19,565 nucleotides of DNA, taken from positions 1 to 19,565 of the forward strand of contig JAGNMT010000014.1 in NCBI GenBank assembly GCA_017991025.1, given 5' to 3'. This DNA is from Verrucomicrobiales bacterium. GTDB taxonomy: Bacteria > Verrucomicrobiota > Verrucomicrobiia > Verrucomicrobiales > DEV007. Positions 6,432 through 13,729 of the stretch are shown piece after piece. The notes beneath the pieces were generated by a model. The model was not told the origin of the DNA, did not search any database, and worked only from the letters and a program-made list of their open reading frames with translations. Position 1 is the stretch's first letter. Every line of letters starts with the position of its first letter. Made by a program: the position numbers and the translations under genes.

Positions 6432-7305
6432 ACTTGCCCCGGTGGATCATCCTTGTGAGTTGAAGGATGTGGCGTCGTCGTCTCCTGACTGCGCCACCGT
6501 GGTGGATTTCCAACAGGTGACGAAAACCTATGACGCAGGCACGCGAAAATCCTTCACGGCGATTAAGGATGTAACGTTTCGTGTCGAGGATCAGCCGGAC
6601 ATCGGTGAGTTTGTAGGCATCCTCGGCCCGAGCGGCTGTGGCAAGAGCACGGTACTTCGCCTTATCGCCGGACTGGGCCCTCAGTTTCCGGCCACATCGG
6701 GCACTGTTTTCGTGCATGGGAAGCAAGTGACGGCACCGGGACCGGATCGCGGATTTGTGTTTCAAGACTATGCCAATTTTCCTCACCGAACGGTGTTGGA
6801 TAATGTGGCTTTCGGTCTCGAGTGCGCGCAGGTGCCGGAGAAGGAGCGACGTGAGCGGGCACGGGAGTGGATCAGTAAAGTGGGGCTCGACCCGGCGAAG
6901 GACGCCGGCAAATACCCGTATCAACTCAGCGGTGGTATGAACCAGCGGGTGGCTATCGCCAGGACACTGATCATGCAACCAAGGATCATTCTCATGGATG
7001 AGCCTTTCGGCGCGCTCGATCCGTCCACCCGGCAAAAAATGCAGAACCTCCTCGTCTCGCTCTGGCGTGAGCTTGAGGCAACGGTTTTTTTCATCACGCA
7101 TGACATAGCGGAAGCCGTTTATCTCGGGGATCGCGTATTGATCTTCACTCCATCACCGGGCACTATCGCTCATCAGTTCGCTGTCGCGCCTCCGGATCGA
7201 CCGGCGCAGGAGATGCAGTTGGAGCCTACTTTTCTAGAATCGGTGCGAGAGGTGCGTTCGTTGCTGGACAAACTGGAGGATTTGAAGGAAAGCAAGGTAT
7301 CGTGA
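6418..7305 (+). CDS. ABC transporter ATP-binding protein (NitT/TauT type)
   Basis: This 295-residue cytoplasmic ATPase powers the adjacent permease. Complete motifs are Walker A GPSGCGKST (70-78), Q-loop FQDYANFPHRTVLDNV (115-130), signature LSGGMNQR (170-177, Met replacing the usual Gln in LSGGQ), Walker B IILMDEPFGALDP (190-202) and H-loop His228 in FFITHD. It should therefore hydrolyse ATP. About 25 residues precede the first core strand, slightly longer than SsuB/TauB. The C-terminal 60 residues are a charged helical tail (LESVREVRSLLDKLEDLKE) that may contact the next, coiled-coil protein. The gene starts inside the permease gene and its stop overlaps the next start (GTGA), so the three are translationally coupled. 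Confidence 0.95.
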   Translation: MAKPELAPVDHPCELKDVASSSPDCATVVDFQQVTKTYDAGTRKSFTAIKDVTFRVEDQPDIGEFVGILGPSGCGKSTVLRLIAGLGPQFPATSGTVFVHGKQVTAPGPDRGFVFQDYANFPHRTVLDNVAFGLECAQVPEKERRERAREWISKVGLDPAKDAGKYPYQLSGGMNQRVAIARTLIMQPRIILMDEPFGALDPSTRQKMQNLLVSLWRELEATVFFITHDIAEAVYLGDRVLIFTPSPGTIAHQFAVAPPDRPAQEMQLEPTFLESVREVRSLLDKLEDLKESKVS

Positions 7306-8198
7306 CGAAGAAAGCAGTCAGTTCCGGGGAAGGAGTCGGGCAGGCTCTCAAGCGTGCCCTTGGTTGGCATTGGCATCTCCTCGGGCTTGGTGGCGGCATC
7401 GTCTTTGCGGTTCTGAGCGGGGTGCCCGGTCTATTCCTGCCGTTCCTGGCCGCCGCAGAGGTGGCCTACCTGGGATTGCTCGGGCTGAATCCCCGTTTTC
7501 AGAAGGTGCTTCGCGGGAAACAGGTAGCCACGGATGGAGGTGCGGACGCCGTTATGGAGCGCCGGTATCAGCAGCTCGTGTCTTTTCTCAGTCCGGACGA
7601 TCAGACCCGTTTTGCGCATCTTCATCGCCGCTGTCTGGAACTGCTGGAACTGCGCTTCAGCATGGACGCCAAGGACGGTGATTCGGGTGTGAATGATTTC
7701 CGTGCCGAATCACTGGACCGGATGTTATGGCTCTTTCTGAAACTGCTGCATCAGCGCTCGGGTCTGGAGCGTTTTTTGAAGACGACGCAGCCCGGGGACA
7801 TCGAAGCGGAATTACTCTCCGCCGAGGGGCAACTCGCCTCGGCCGCAGAGCGGGATAGCGCGACGGGGATGCCTGAGGGCCGGCTGACTACTTCCATCCG
7901 CGAGCGCATCGCCACGATTCGGGACCGTCTTGAGAATTACCGGAAGGCCGCAGAGAGTCTGGAATTGGTCACTGCCGAGATTGATAAAACCGAACAGCAG
8001 ATCACCCATCTTTGCGAGGTCGGGATGACGATGAGGGACTCAGCAGGGCTCAGTGTGCAGATTGACAGCATTTCCGAGTCGCTTCAGTCATCCGAGCAGA
8101 CCTTTGCCCATGACTCTGTATCGCTGTTGCTGGATGATGATTCGGCTCCGCCGCTTCTCTCCGCCTCGTTGCCGCAGCGAGCGGCAACTCCGCAGTGA
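7302..8198 (+). CDS. Unknown membrane-hairpin protein with cytoplasmic coiled coil
   Basis: I do not recognise this 298-residue protein. Residues about 24-62 form two closely spaced hydrophobic segments (LLGLGGGIVFAVLSGV; LFLPFLAAAEVAYLGLLGL) with a short Pro/Gly turn, so both ends should be on the same, probably cytoplasmic, side. Residues about 85-245 are highly charged and helical with heptad-like stretches (IRERIATIRDRLENYRKA; EIDKTEQQITHL). The tail is Ser/Asp-rich. It starts with GTG overlapping the ATPase stop (GTGA), with AAGG a few bases upstream. Its position between an ABC ATPase and pspA suggests a membrane partner that recruits PspA, comparable in role but not in sequence to PspB/PspC. 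This role is inferred from context only. Confidence 0.85.
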   Translation: MTKKAVSSGEGVGQALKRALGWHWHLLGLGGGIVFAVLSGVPGLFLPFLAAAEVAYLGLLGLNPRFQKVLRGKQVATDGGADAVMERRYQQLVSFLSPDDQTRFAHLHRRCLELLELRFSMDAKDGDSGVNDFRAESLDRMLWLFLKLLHQRSGLERFLKTTQPGDIEAELLSAEGQLASAAERDSATGMPEGRLTTSIRERIATIRDRLENYRKAAESLELVTAEIDKTEQQITHLCEVGMTMRDSAGLSVQIDSISESLQSSEQTFAHDSVSLLLDDDSAPPLLSASLPQRAATPQ

Positions 8199-8248
8199 CA
8201 TTTTCGGGCTTGTCGTTCATCATCAACGTAACATAACCAGCACTCACC

Positions 8249-8986
8249 ATGTGGAAACGCATCGCCAATCTCTTCAGGGGCTTCATCGGCCTTTTCATCT
8301 CGGGGCTCGAGAAGCAGAACCCCGAGGCTTTGCTTGAAAATGAAAAGGAGAACCTGCGGAAGCAGATTGCCCAGTTCAATCAGGGGCTCTCGGCCCATGC
8401 CGGGCTTTGCGAGAAGCTAATCACTCAGGTAAAACGCCAGGAGCGGCAGGAGCAGGAACTCAAGGCCAAGGCCACTGCCAATTTACGTGCCGGAAATCAA
8501 CGCCTCGCCGGTGAGGTTGCATTGGAGCTCCAGCGTGTCCGCAGGGACCTTGAGGACAATCGATCCCAACTGGGCGACGCCGAAAAGACTTATAAAGAGC
8601 TGGTCATGTCCCGCGATACCGCGATCAAGACGGCGCGGGACAAGATCGAGGGGCTGCGCAAGGACCTCGACAGCCTGAAAATGAACAAGGCTTTGGCCGA
8701 GATGAATGAGATGGCCAGCGGGATGCTGACCTCCATCGGCGGATCGGGCGATACCCTGAATCGTCTCCACGAAATGGTGGAGGAGGAAAATACGAAGGCC
8801 GCAGGCCGCGCCCGCGTTGCTCGTGACAGCCTGGACACCACCCGTTTTAAGGAGCAGGCGGCCGAGCGTGAAGCGATGGAGGACATCGCTCTGGCTGACC
8901 TTGCCGCCGAACTCGGAGTGGCGATGCCGGGTGTACCTGTTGAGACCGCGCCAGCAGAATTGAAGCGCGATATGACCCCTGAGTAA
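8249..8986 (+). CDS. pspA: PspA/IM30 family membrane-remodelling protein
   Basis: This 245-residue protein has the standard PspA layout. An N-terminal amphipathic helix (MWKRIANLFRGFIGLFISG) inserts into membranes, followed by a long continuous charged coiled coil from about 25 to 160 (ENEKENLRKQIAQFN; LELQRVRRDLEDNRSQL) and further helices to about 225. PspA and IM30/Vipp1 are bacterial relatives of ESCRT-III that polymerise on and repair the cytoplasmic membrane. Residues after ELGV are a short Pro/Glu tail. No Shine-Dalgarno precedes the ATG, and the 50-base spacer before it shows no promoter I can defend. The next gene, an AAA ATPase, begins 9 bases after the stop, the kind of partner that disassembles ESCRT-III polymers in eukaryotes and archaea. 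Confidence 0.92.
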   Translation: MWKRIANLFRGFIGLFISGLEKQNPEALLENEKENLRKQIAQFNQGLSAHAGLCEKLITQVKRQERQEQELKAKATANLRAGNQRLAGEVALELQRVRRDLEDNRSQLGDAEKTYKELVMSRDTAIKTARDKIEGLRKDLDSLKMNKALAEMNEMASGMLTSIGGSGDTLNRLHEMVEEENTKAAGRARVARDSLDTTRFKEQAAEREAMEDIALADLAAELGVAMPGVPVETAPAELKRDMTPE

Positions 8987-8995
8987 GACAAAGAC

Positions 8996-10660
8996 ATGAG
9001 CGAAACATCACAACGTGGTCTGCCTGCCTGGGCTAGAGAGGTCGTTGATCTTTACGAGTCTGGCGCGGCATCCCAGTTCATCCTGCACGGAAATGTGGGT
9101 GATCTTGTCTTTGTTCCGGCTACAGAAGCGAAAGGACGGCTCGCGGCGCTGGATGAGTTCCTTCGCGATACGCTGCTCTCCCGATTTGACGTGGTTCTCA
9201 GTTATGATCTCGGGAACGGAGTGCGGGTGGAAAAGGGCGGCGAGCGATTCGCGGAGTGGCCCGCGTGGAAAGACAAGGCGCTACCCACGGCGCCGCGTGA
9301 GTCAATTCATGTCCTGACACATTACCTTCGCTTTTGTGCCAACCTCGCAAGGATCAAGCCTGAGCGTCGTACTCGTGTGGCAGTGATTGTCCGTCACGCG
9401 GGTCTCATCGCTCCGCCTTCGCCGGGCGGGGCCAATTATGAATTGAGCGCCATCGCGAGCCAGTTGCGTGACTGGGCTTCGGATGTCGCTATTGCTGAGC
9501 AGCATTGTGCGACGTTCCTTCTAGTGGAGAGTCTCGCCGACCTGCACCCACTTGTCTCGCAGAGTCCGCAGGCCTCGAGAATTGGCGTTCCGCTGCCTTC
9601 GACGACCGATATCGGAGCGGCGCTGGAATATTTCGCAGGGCTTTACCCGACCTCTTTGAAAACCTTCTCTTCCAATCTGGCTGAACCCGCGGCGGCGCTC
9701 TCAGGTGCGACCCTCCATTCGATCGAAACGCTCCTGCAGACGCGTGATCATGCCGGCCTGGTTCTTGCCCCCAATGATCTCGTGGCCCTGAAGAAAGATC
9801 TGGTGGAGAAGGACGCTCAAGGACTCATCGAGTTCGTGAAACCCGACCGCACACTGGATGACCTTCACGGTCAGGAGGCAATCAAAGCCTGGCTTCGGCA
9901 GGACATCGCGCTGTGGAGGGCAGGGGATCTTGCTGCCCTGCCGATGGGTTACCTCTTCTGCGGCCCTGTAGGTACGGGGAAGACGTATATGGTCGAGTGT
10001 CTCGCGGGCGAGGCCGGGGTGCCGGTCGTGAAGATGAAAAACTTTCGGGATAAATGGGTGGGCAGCACCGAGAGCAATCTCGAAAAAATATTTCGCCTTC
10101 TCGATGCGCTTGGCCGCTGTATCGTCTTCGTGGATGAGGCCGACCAGTCTCTCGGCCGGCGTAGCGGTGATTCAGGCGATTCCGGTGTCTCGGGCCGCGT
10201 TTACGGAATGATGGCTGAGCAGATGAGCGATTCCCGGAAGCGGGGCCGCGTGATCTGGGCTCTCGCCACGAGCCGGCCGGACCTTGTAGAAGTCGATTTG
10301 AAGCGCCCGGGTCGTGTCGATGTGAAGATTCCACTCTTTCCGTCCACCACTCCCGAGGAAGGTTATGCCCTCATTCGCGCTCTCGCCAAGAGGCGGGGTG
10401 TTATTCTCGACGCGGATCTCTCGAAATCCGTCAGCAAAAGCATCCCCGATCTGCTGACCCCCGGAGCTGCCGAAGCTCTGGCGGTGAAGATCTATCGCTC
10501 GTTGAAAACGGGCGCGGCGAGTCCGGCGGAGGCGCTTCAGGCGGCATTAAAAGATTATCAACCACCCGTCTCACCTGCAGTTATTCAGGCCCAGATTGAT
10601 CTCGCTGTCGCTGAGGCAACCGACCTGAGTTTTGTGCCCGAGCGTTTTCGCGGGGGATGA
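8996..10660 (+). CDS. AAA ATPase with P-loop-less N-terminal half (Ycf46/classical AAA-like)
   Basis: The 554-residue protein carries a full C-terminal AAA module: Walker A GPVGTGKT (323-330), pore-loop-like KNFRDKWVGSTESN (348-361) with Trp354, Walker B CIVFVDEAD (375-383) and a double-arginine RPGR (437-440). Sensor 1 reads ATSRPD, so the usual Asn is Ser. The N-terminal half (1-290) follows the outline of a nucleotide-binding domain (GAASQFILHGNVGDLVFV; RTRVAVIVRHAG; CATFLLVESLADLHP) but has no Walker A or acidic Walker B, so it looks like a degenerate domain, as in Ycf46-type proteins. A Gly/Ser/Asp insert (390-399) follows Walker B. Being directly behind pspA suggests that it remodels PspA assemblies. 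The gene converges on the TatD gene with only 20 bases between stops. Confidence 0.9.
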   Translation: MSETSQRGLPAWAREVVDLYESGAASQFILHGNVGDLVFVPATEAKGRLAALDEFLRDTLLSRFDVVLSYDLGNGVRVEKGGERFAEWPAWKDKALPTAPRESIHVLTHYLRFCANLARIKPERRTRVAVIVRHAGLIAPPSPGGANYELSAIASQLRDWASDVAIAEQHCATFLLVESLADLHPLVSQSPQASRIGVPLPSTTDIGAALEYFAGLYPTSLKTFSSNLAEPAAALSGATLHSIETLLQTRDHAGLVLAPNDLVALKKDLVEKDAQGLIEFVKPDRTLDDLHGQEAIKAWLRQDIALWRAGDLAALPMGYLFCGPVGTGKTYMVECLAGEAGVPVVKMKNFRDKWVGSTESNLEKIFRLLDALGRCIVFVDEADQSLGRRSGDSGDSGVSGRVYGMMAEQMSDSRKRGRVIWALATSRPDLVEVDLKRPGRVDVKIPLFPSTTPEEGYALIRALAKRRGVILDADLSKSVSKSIPDLLTPGAAEALAVKIYRSLKTGAASPAEALQAALKDYQPPVSPAVIQAQIDLAVAEATDLSFVPERFRGG

Positions 10661-10680
10661 TCGATGCGGGCCGGCTCTGT

Positions 10681-11586
10681 TTACTCGATTAAATACTGCG
10701 ACATCGCCGTTTCGACGTCCATGCCTCCGCGAAGGAGGGTACTTCCTTCGAAAAGGGCGGCGGGGTCGATGCCTTCGCTGCCCTCCCAGTCTATTTCGCT
10801 GACCTGACCGCTTTGCCCGTAGGCGGCGAGGGGATTAAAGTAGGTGACTTGCTCGATCTGCTCGAGGGTGATGCCCCTGTCCTTCATCAATGCAGCGGTC
10901 TTTGGCACGGCGAGGGGATCGCTGATGCCCCAGTCGGCGGCACTGTCGACAACGATGCGCTCGGCTCCGTATTCCATCATCACTTCCACCATGCGCTGAT
11001 TGCCGAGTTTGGTGTGGGGATAAATGGTGAACGCCGCCCAGTAACCGCGATCGAGCACCGCCTTGACGGTCTCCTCGTTGTTGTGGTCAATGATCACTTT
11101 TCGCGGATCGACCCCGACATCCTCAAGCACGTCCATGGTCCGGATCGTGCCTGCCTTTTTGTCACGGTGCGGGGTGTGAATCTGGATGGGGAGGTCGGCC
11201 TCAAGGGCCAGTTGAGCCTGCCAGCGCAGATATTTTTCCTCGGCCTTGGTTTGATCGTCGAAACCGATCTCTCCGATGCCGACGACGCCCTCTTTACAGA
11301 TGTAGAGCGGGAGCAACTCCATGACCGCCTCGGCGAGTTTCTCGTTGTTCGCCTCCTTGGGATTGAGGCCGATCGTGCAATAGTGCTTGATCCCGAACTG
11401 GCTCGCACGGAACCGTTCGAAGCCGATCAGCGAATTAAAATAGTCCTTAAAGGTTCCTACTTCAGTGCGCGGTTGTCCCTGCCAGAACGACGGCTCGACG
11501 ATCGCAGTGACCCCGGCGGCGGCCATGCGCTGATAGTCGTCTGTGGTCCGCGAGACCATGTGGACGTGGGAATCGAAAAATCTCAT
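10681..11586 (-). CDS. eboB: TatD-family metal-dependent hydrolase, EboB-like
   Basis: This 301-residue TIM-barrel amidohydrolase-superfamily protein keeps the metal ligands of TatD proteins: HVH at residues 7-9 (DSHVHM), Glu in GIGEIGFD, His in IQIHTPH, His in VIIDHN and Asp in IVVDSAADWG. It should be a metal-dependent hydrolase of unknown substrate; TatD members cleave nucleic acids or amide/ester bonds. It lies 13 bases after eboA in the same direction, which matches the eboA-eboB arrangement of the ebo cluster (precursor traffic to the periplasm in scytonemin producers). The symbol rests on that neighbour, not on a decisive motif. The other ebo genes (UbiA-like prenyltransferase, dehydroquinate-synthase-like, TIM-barrel, phosphodiesterase) are not next to it. 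Confidence 0.85.
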   Translation of the reverse strand: MRFFDSHVHMVSRTTDDYQRMAAAGVTAIVEPSFWQGQPRTEVGTFKDYFNSLIGFERFRASQFGIKHYCTIGLNPKEANNEKLAEAVMELLPLYICKEGVVGIGEIGFDDQTKAEEKYLRWQAQLALEADLPIQIHTPHRDKKAGTIRTMDVLEDVGVDPRKVIIDHNNEETVKAVLDRGYWAAFTIYPHTKLGNQRMVEVMMEYGAERIVVDSAADWGISDPLAVPKTAALMKDRGITLEQIEQVTYFNPLAAYGQSGQVSEIDWEGSEGIDPAALFEGSTLLRGGMDVETAMSQYLIE

Positions 11587-11599
11587 GGGTTGGGAGGGG

Positions 11600-12499
11600 T
11601 TACGATTTTGCGGGTGAACCGTTCAGAGTCGCGGGGAATTCCAGCTTTTCGCCGAGACGTTCCCAACTCAGTGATCCGCTGGAAATGGCATCGAGTTCGG
11701 CCTCGATTCTCTCATGTAGGTGGCGTACCCGTTCCGTCCCGTCCCTCACGATGACGAGGGCGGCGGCTTCGTGGTCGACGGAATCGCCTTCATTGATGAG
11801 ATGCTCAAGATCGGATACGATTCCATCCGTGACGAAGGCGGCACAATTTCGCCAGGATTCAGGCGAGAGCTTTCGCCCGGCGGCCCAGCGCTCATGAGCG
11901 AGGTAGGAGACGGCGGCCGCGAGTTCGGCATTGCTGCGGGCCTCGATGCCCTCGATTTTATAAATCGGGCGATTGATGAAGATGGCCTTCAGAACCATCT
12001 GATTCCAGGCTTCAACCGAAAATCGGGCGGCCGGGAAGGGATTTTGGAGGGCGATCGAGTCAAAAATATCGATGATGTTGGATCGCAGACCGTCGACGGC
12101 GGCTTCGACGAGATCCTCCTGGTGGGGTAGCAGCGGAAAAGCAGAGTAGATTGCCGCCTGTTCACGGAGATCGGCGGTGTTGAGGAGGGCTGCGATCGTT
12201 TCGAGGAAAATGGCTTTGTCCTGTTTCCCCAACACGAGCAGGAGGATGACTCGCGCGAGACGAAACTGATCCCAACCCTTCACCGTGAATCCCGGAACCT
12301 GTGCCGCAAGTGCCAGAAGTTGTTCGTCCGTGACCTCGACGATTCCGCGTTTATCGAAATGACGGGAAACGCCGCTGAAGCTATAGTAGAAAGGGCGTTT
12401 CTTGAAAGCCGTCTCCTGATCGATGATCGTGTCACCGAGCCATGTCACGGCTTCAGCAGGGGCGGAGGCATTGAGGATTTTTTGCAGCAGGTCGCGCAT
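11600..12499 (-). CDS. eboA: EboA-like protein
   Basis: This 299-residue soluble, mostly helical protein without signal peptide resembles EboA. I recognise the blocks YSAFPLLPHQEDLVEAAVDG, SNIIDIFDSIALQNPFPA, WNQMVLKAIFI with RPIYKI, and LAHERWAAGRKLSPE, which are characteristic of that family. The biochemical activity of EboA is not known. Genetic work on cyanobacterial ebo clusters links them to moving secondary-metabolite precursors across the inner membrane. Only the TatD-like gene follows it here. It diverges from the solute-binding lipoprotein gene with an 80-base spacer. No Shine-Dalgarno precedes the ATG at 12499. The family call is from memory of conserved motifs and should be checked by profile search. 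Confidence 0.85.
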   Translation of the reverse strand: MRDLLQKILNASAPAEAVTWLGDTIIDQETAFKKRPFYYSFSGVSRHFDKRGIVEVTDEQLLALAAQVPGFTVKGWDQFRLARVILLLVLGKQDKAIFLETIAALLNTADLREQAAIYSAFPLLPHQEDLVEAAVDGLRSNIIDIFDSIALQNPFPAARFSVEAWNQMVLKAIFINRPIYKIEGIEARSNAELAAAVSYLAHERWAAGRKLSPESWRNCAAFVTDGIVSDLEHLINEGDSVDHEAAALVIVRDGTERVRHLHERIEAELDAISSGSLSWERLGEKLEFPATLNGSPAKS

Positions 12500-12579
12500 G
12501 GGAAATCAGTTAAGCTCGAATTGAATGTCGCCCTAGTCAAACGTCTTGAGTTTCAGATGGGGGGCGTGAAAGTGTCCTC

Positions 12580-13392
12580 ATGAAACGATCATTCTTCGGG
12601 TGGCTTGTCCCGGCATCTGCCTTTCTCCTTGTCGCCTGCGGGGAGAAAGGGAAGGAGGGTAACGCGGAGGCGGTCGCCAGGCCCTTCATCGTCGGGATGG
12701 AACTGTCTTATCCTCCTTTCGAAATGCGGAGTGCGGATAACAAGCCCGACGGGATCAGTGTTAGGATGGCAGAGGATCTGGCCGCGCGGCTGGGGCGTCC
12801 GCTTGAGATTCGGGATGTCGAGTGGAACGGGATTATTCCGGCTCTGCAATCGGGAAAAATCGATGCTATTATTGCCTCAATGACGAAGACGCCCGAACGC
12901 GAGAAGATTATCGCCTTTTCCGACGGCTACGTCACCAACGGACTCTGTATGCTCGTCGCCAGAGATTCGCCCTTTCAATCCATCGCTGATCTAAAACCGG
13001 GGACACACAAGATCGCGGTGAAACTCGCGACGACCGGTCATCAGTGGGCCCGGGCCGAGCTTCCGGGAATGACTCTGATCACACTCGATGATGCGGCGGC
13101 CTGTGCGCTGGAAGTGGTTCAGGGCAAGGCGGACGCCTTCATTTACGACCAGATCTCCATTTACCAGTATTGGAAAAAGTACGAGGATAAGACACGGCCT
13201 ATCCTGAAACCCATCCGGGAAGAAACTTGGGCGATTGGACTCCGCAAGGAGGACATCGAATTGCACGGACAAGTGAATGCCTTCCTCGAAGCTTATCGCG
13301 CAGCCGGGAAATTCGACGAACTTGCCGCCCGCTATATGGCCGAGCAAAAGCAGGCGTTTGAGACGATGGGGGTTCCCTTCATTTTTCACTGA
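12580..13392 (+). CDS. Family 3 solute-binding lipoprotein (amino-acid type)
   Basis: This 270-residue protein is a periplasmic ligand receptor of the polar amino acid/opine ABC family. A signal peptide ends in lipobox LVAC (Cys20), Gly at +2. The family signature region is FIVGMELSYPPFEM, DGISVRMAEDLAARLGRPLE, WNGIIPALQSGKIDAIIASM and TPEREKIIAFSDGY, followed by the second lobe to residue ~255. Ligand identity cannot be read reliably. No permease or ATPase gene adjoins it, so it must work with a transporter encoded elsewhere or as a sensor input. It faces eboA divergently and converges on hypC with an 89-base gap. A GGGGGCGTG stretch 10-18 bases upstream is a poor RBS. Confidence 0.93.
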   Translation: MKRSFFGWLVPASAFLLVACGEKGKEGNAEAVARPFIVGMELSYPPFEMRSADNKPDGISVRMAEDLAARLGRPLEIRDVEWNGIIPALQSGKIDAIIASMTKTPEREKIIAFSDGYVTNGLCMLVARDSPFQSIADLKPGTHKIAVKLATTGHQWARAELPGMTLITLDDAAACALEVVQGKADAFIYDQISIYQYWKKYEDKTRPILKPIREETWAIGLRKEDIELHGQVNAFLEAYRAAGKFDELAARYMAEQKQAFETMGVPFIFH

Positions 13393-13430
13393 GTGATCAT
13401 TGTCGGGAGTTGACTTCCTTCAACACCAAT

Positions 13431-13456
13431 GGGAACAACAGCCGCAAAGAGTTCCC
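13431..13456. terminator. Possible weak hairpin between convergent genes
   Basis: GGGAAC (13431-13436) and GTTCCC (13451-13456) can pair with a 14-base loop in the spacer between the solute-binding gene and the end of hypC. No T-run follows on either strand, so an intrinsic terminator is only a guess. The rest of 13393-13481 shows nothing recognisable. Confidence 0.2.
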
Positions 13457-13481
13457 GGTGGATTTAGAAACGAAGCCACTT

Positions 13482-13724
13482 TTAACTGTCTGTTGGATGG
13501 GCTACGCCCGTGTAGTTCTCCAGCGTGCGCCGAGCTTCCGCCTCGTCGATCACCGCGATGGCAAAGCCGACATGAACCAGCACGTAGTCGCCGTGCCGGG
13601 CTTCGGGGGTGCAGGCGAGTTGGATCTCCTTCACGATCCCCTCGAAGGAAACGCGGCCGGTGCGGAAAAGGGGATCGTCCGTTTCCATCACTTCGATCAA
13701 TTGACCCGGGATCGCCAGACACAT
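13482..13724 (-). CDS. hypC: Hydrogenase maturation chaperone HypC
   Basis: HypC escorts the Fe(CN)2CO precursor from the HypD complex to the hydrogenase large subunit. The 80-residue length is typical. The sequence begins MCLAIPGQLIEV, containing the essential Cys2 (exposed after Met removal), then the small beta-barrel (GRVSFEGIVKEIQLACTP; GDYVLVHVGFAIAVIDEAEA). It is the last gene of the hydrogenase operon and starts 5 bases after the hypF stop. HypD, its usual partner, is not encoded next to it, nor are HypE and HypB within the window. Confidence 0.96.
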   Translation of the reverse strand: MCLAIPGQLIEVMETDDPLFRTGRVSFEGIVKEIQLACTPEARHGDYVLVHVGFAIAVIDEAEARRTLENYTGVAHPTDS

Positions 13725-13729
13725 GGTTT

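Noticed and set aside
10813..11754. A 313-codon plus-strand frame opposite the TatD-like gene
   Set aside because: The minus-strand product carries the full set of TatD metal ligands in order, so the plus-strand frame is a shadow.
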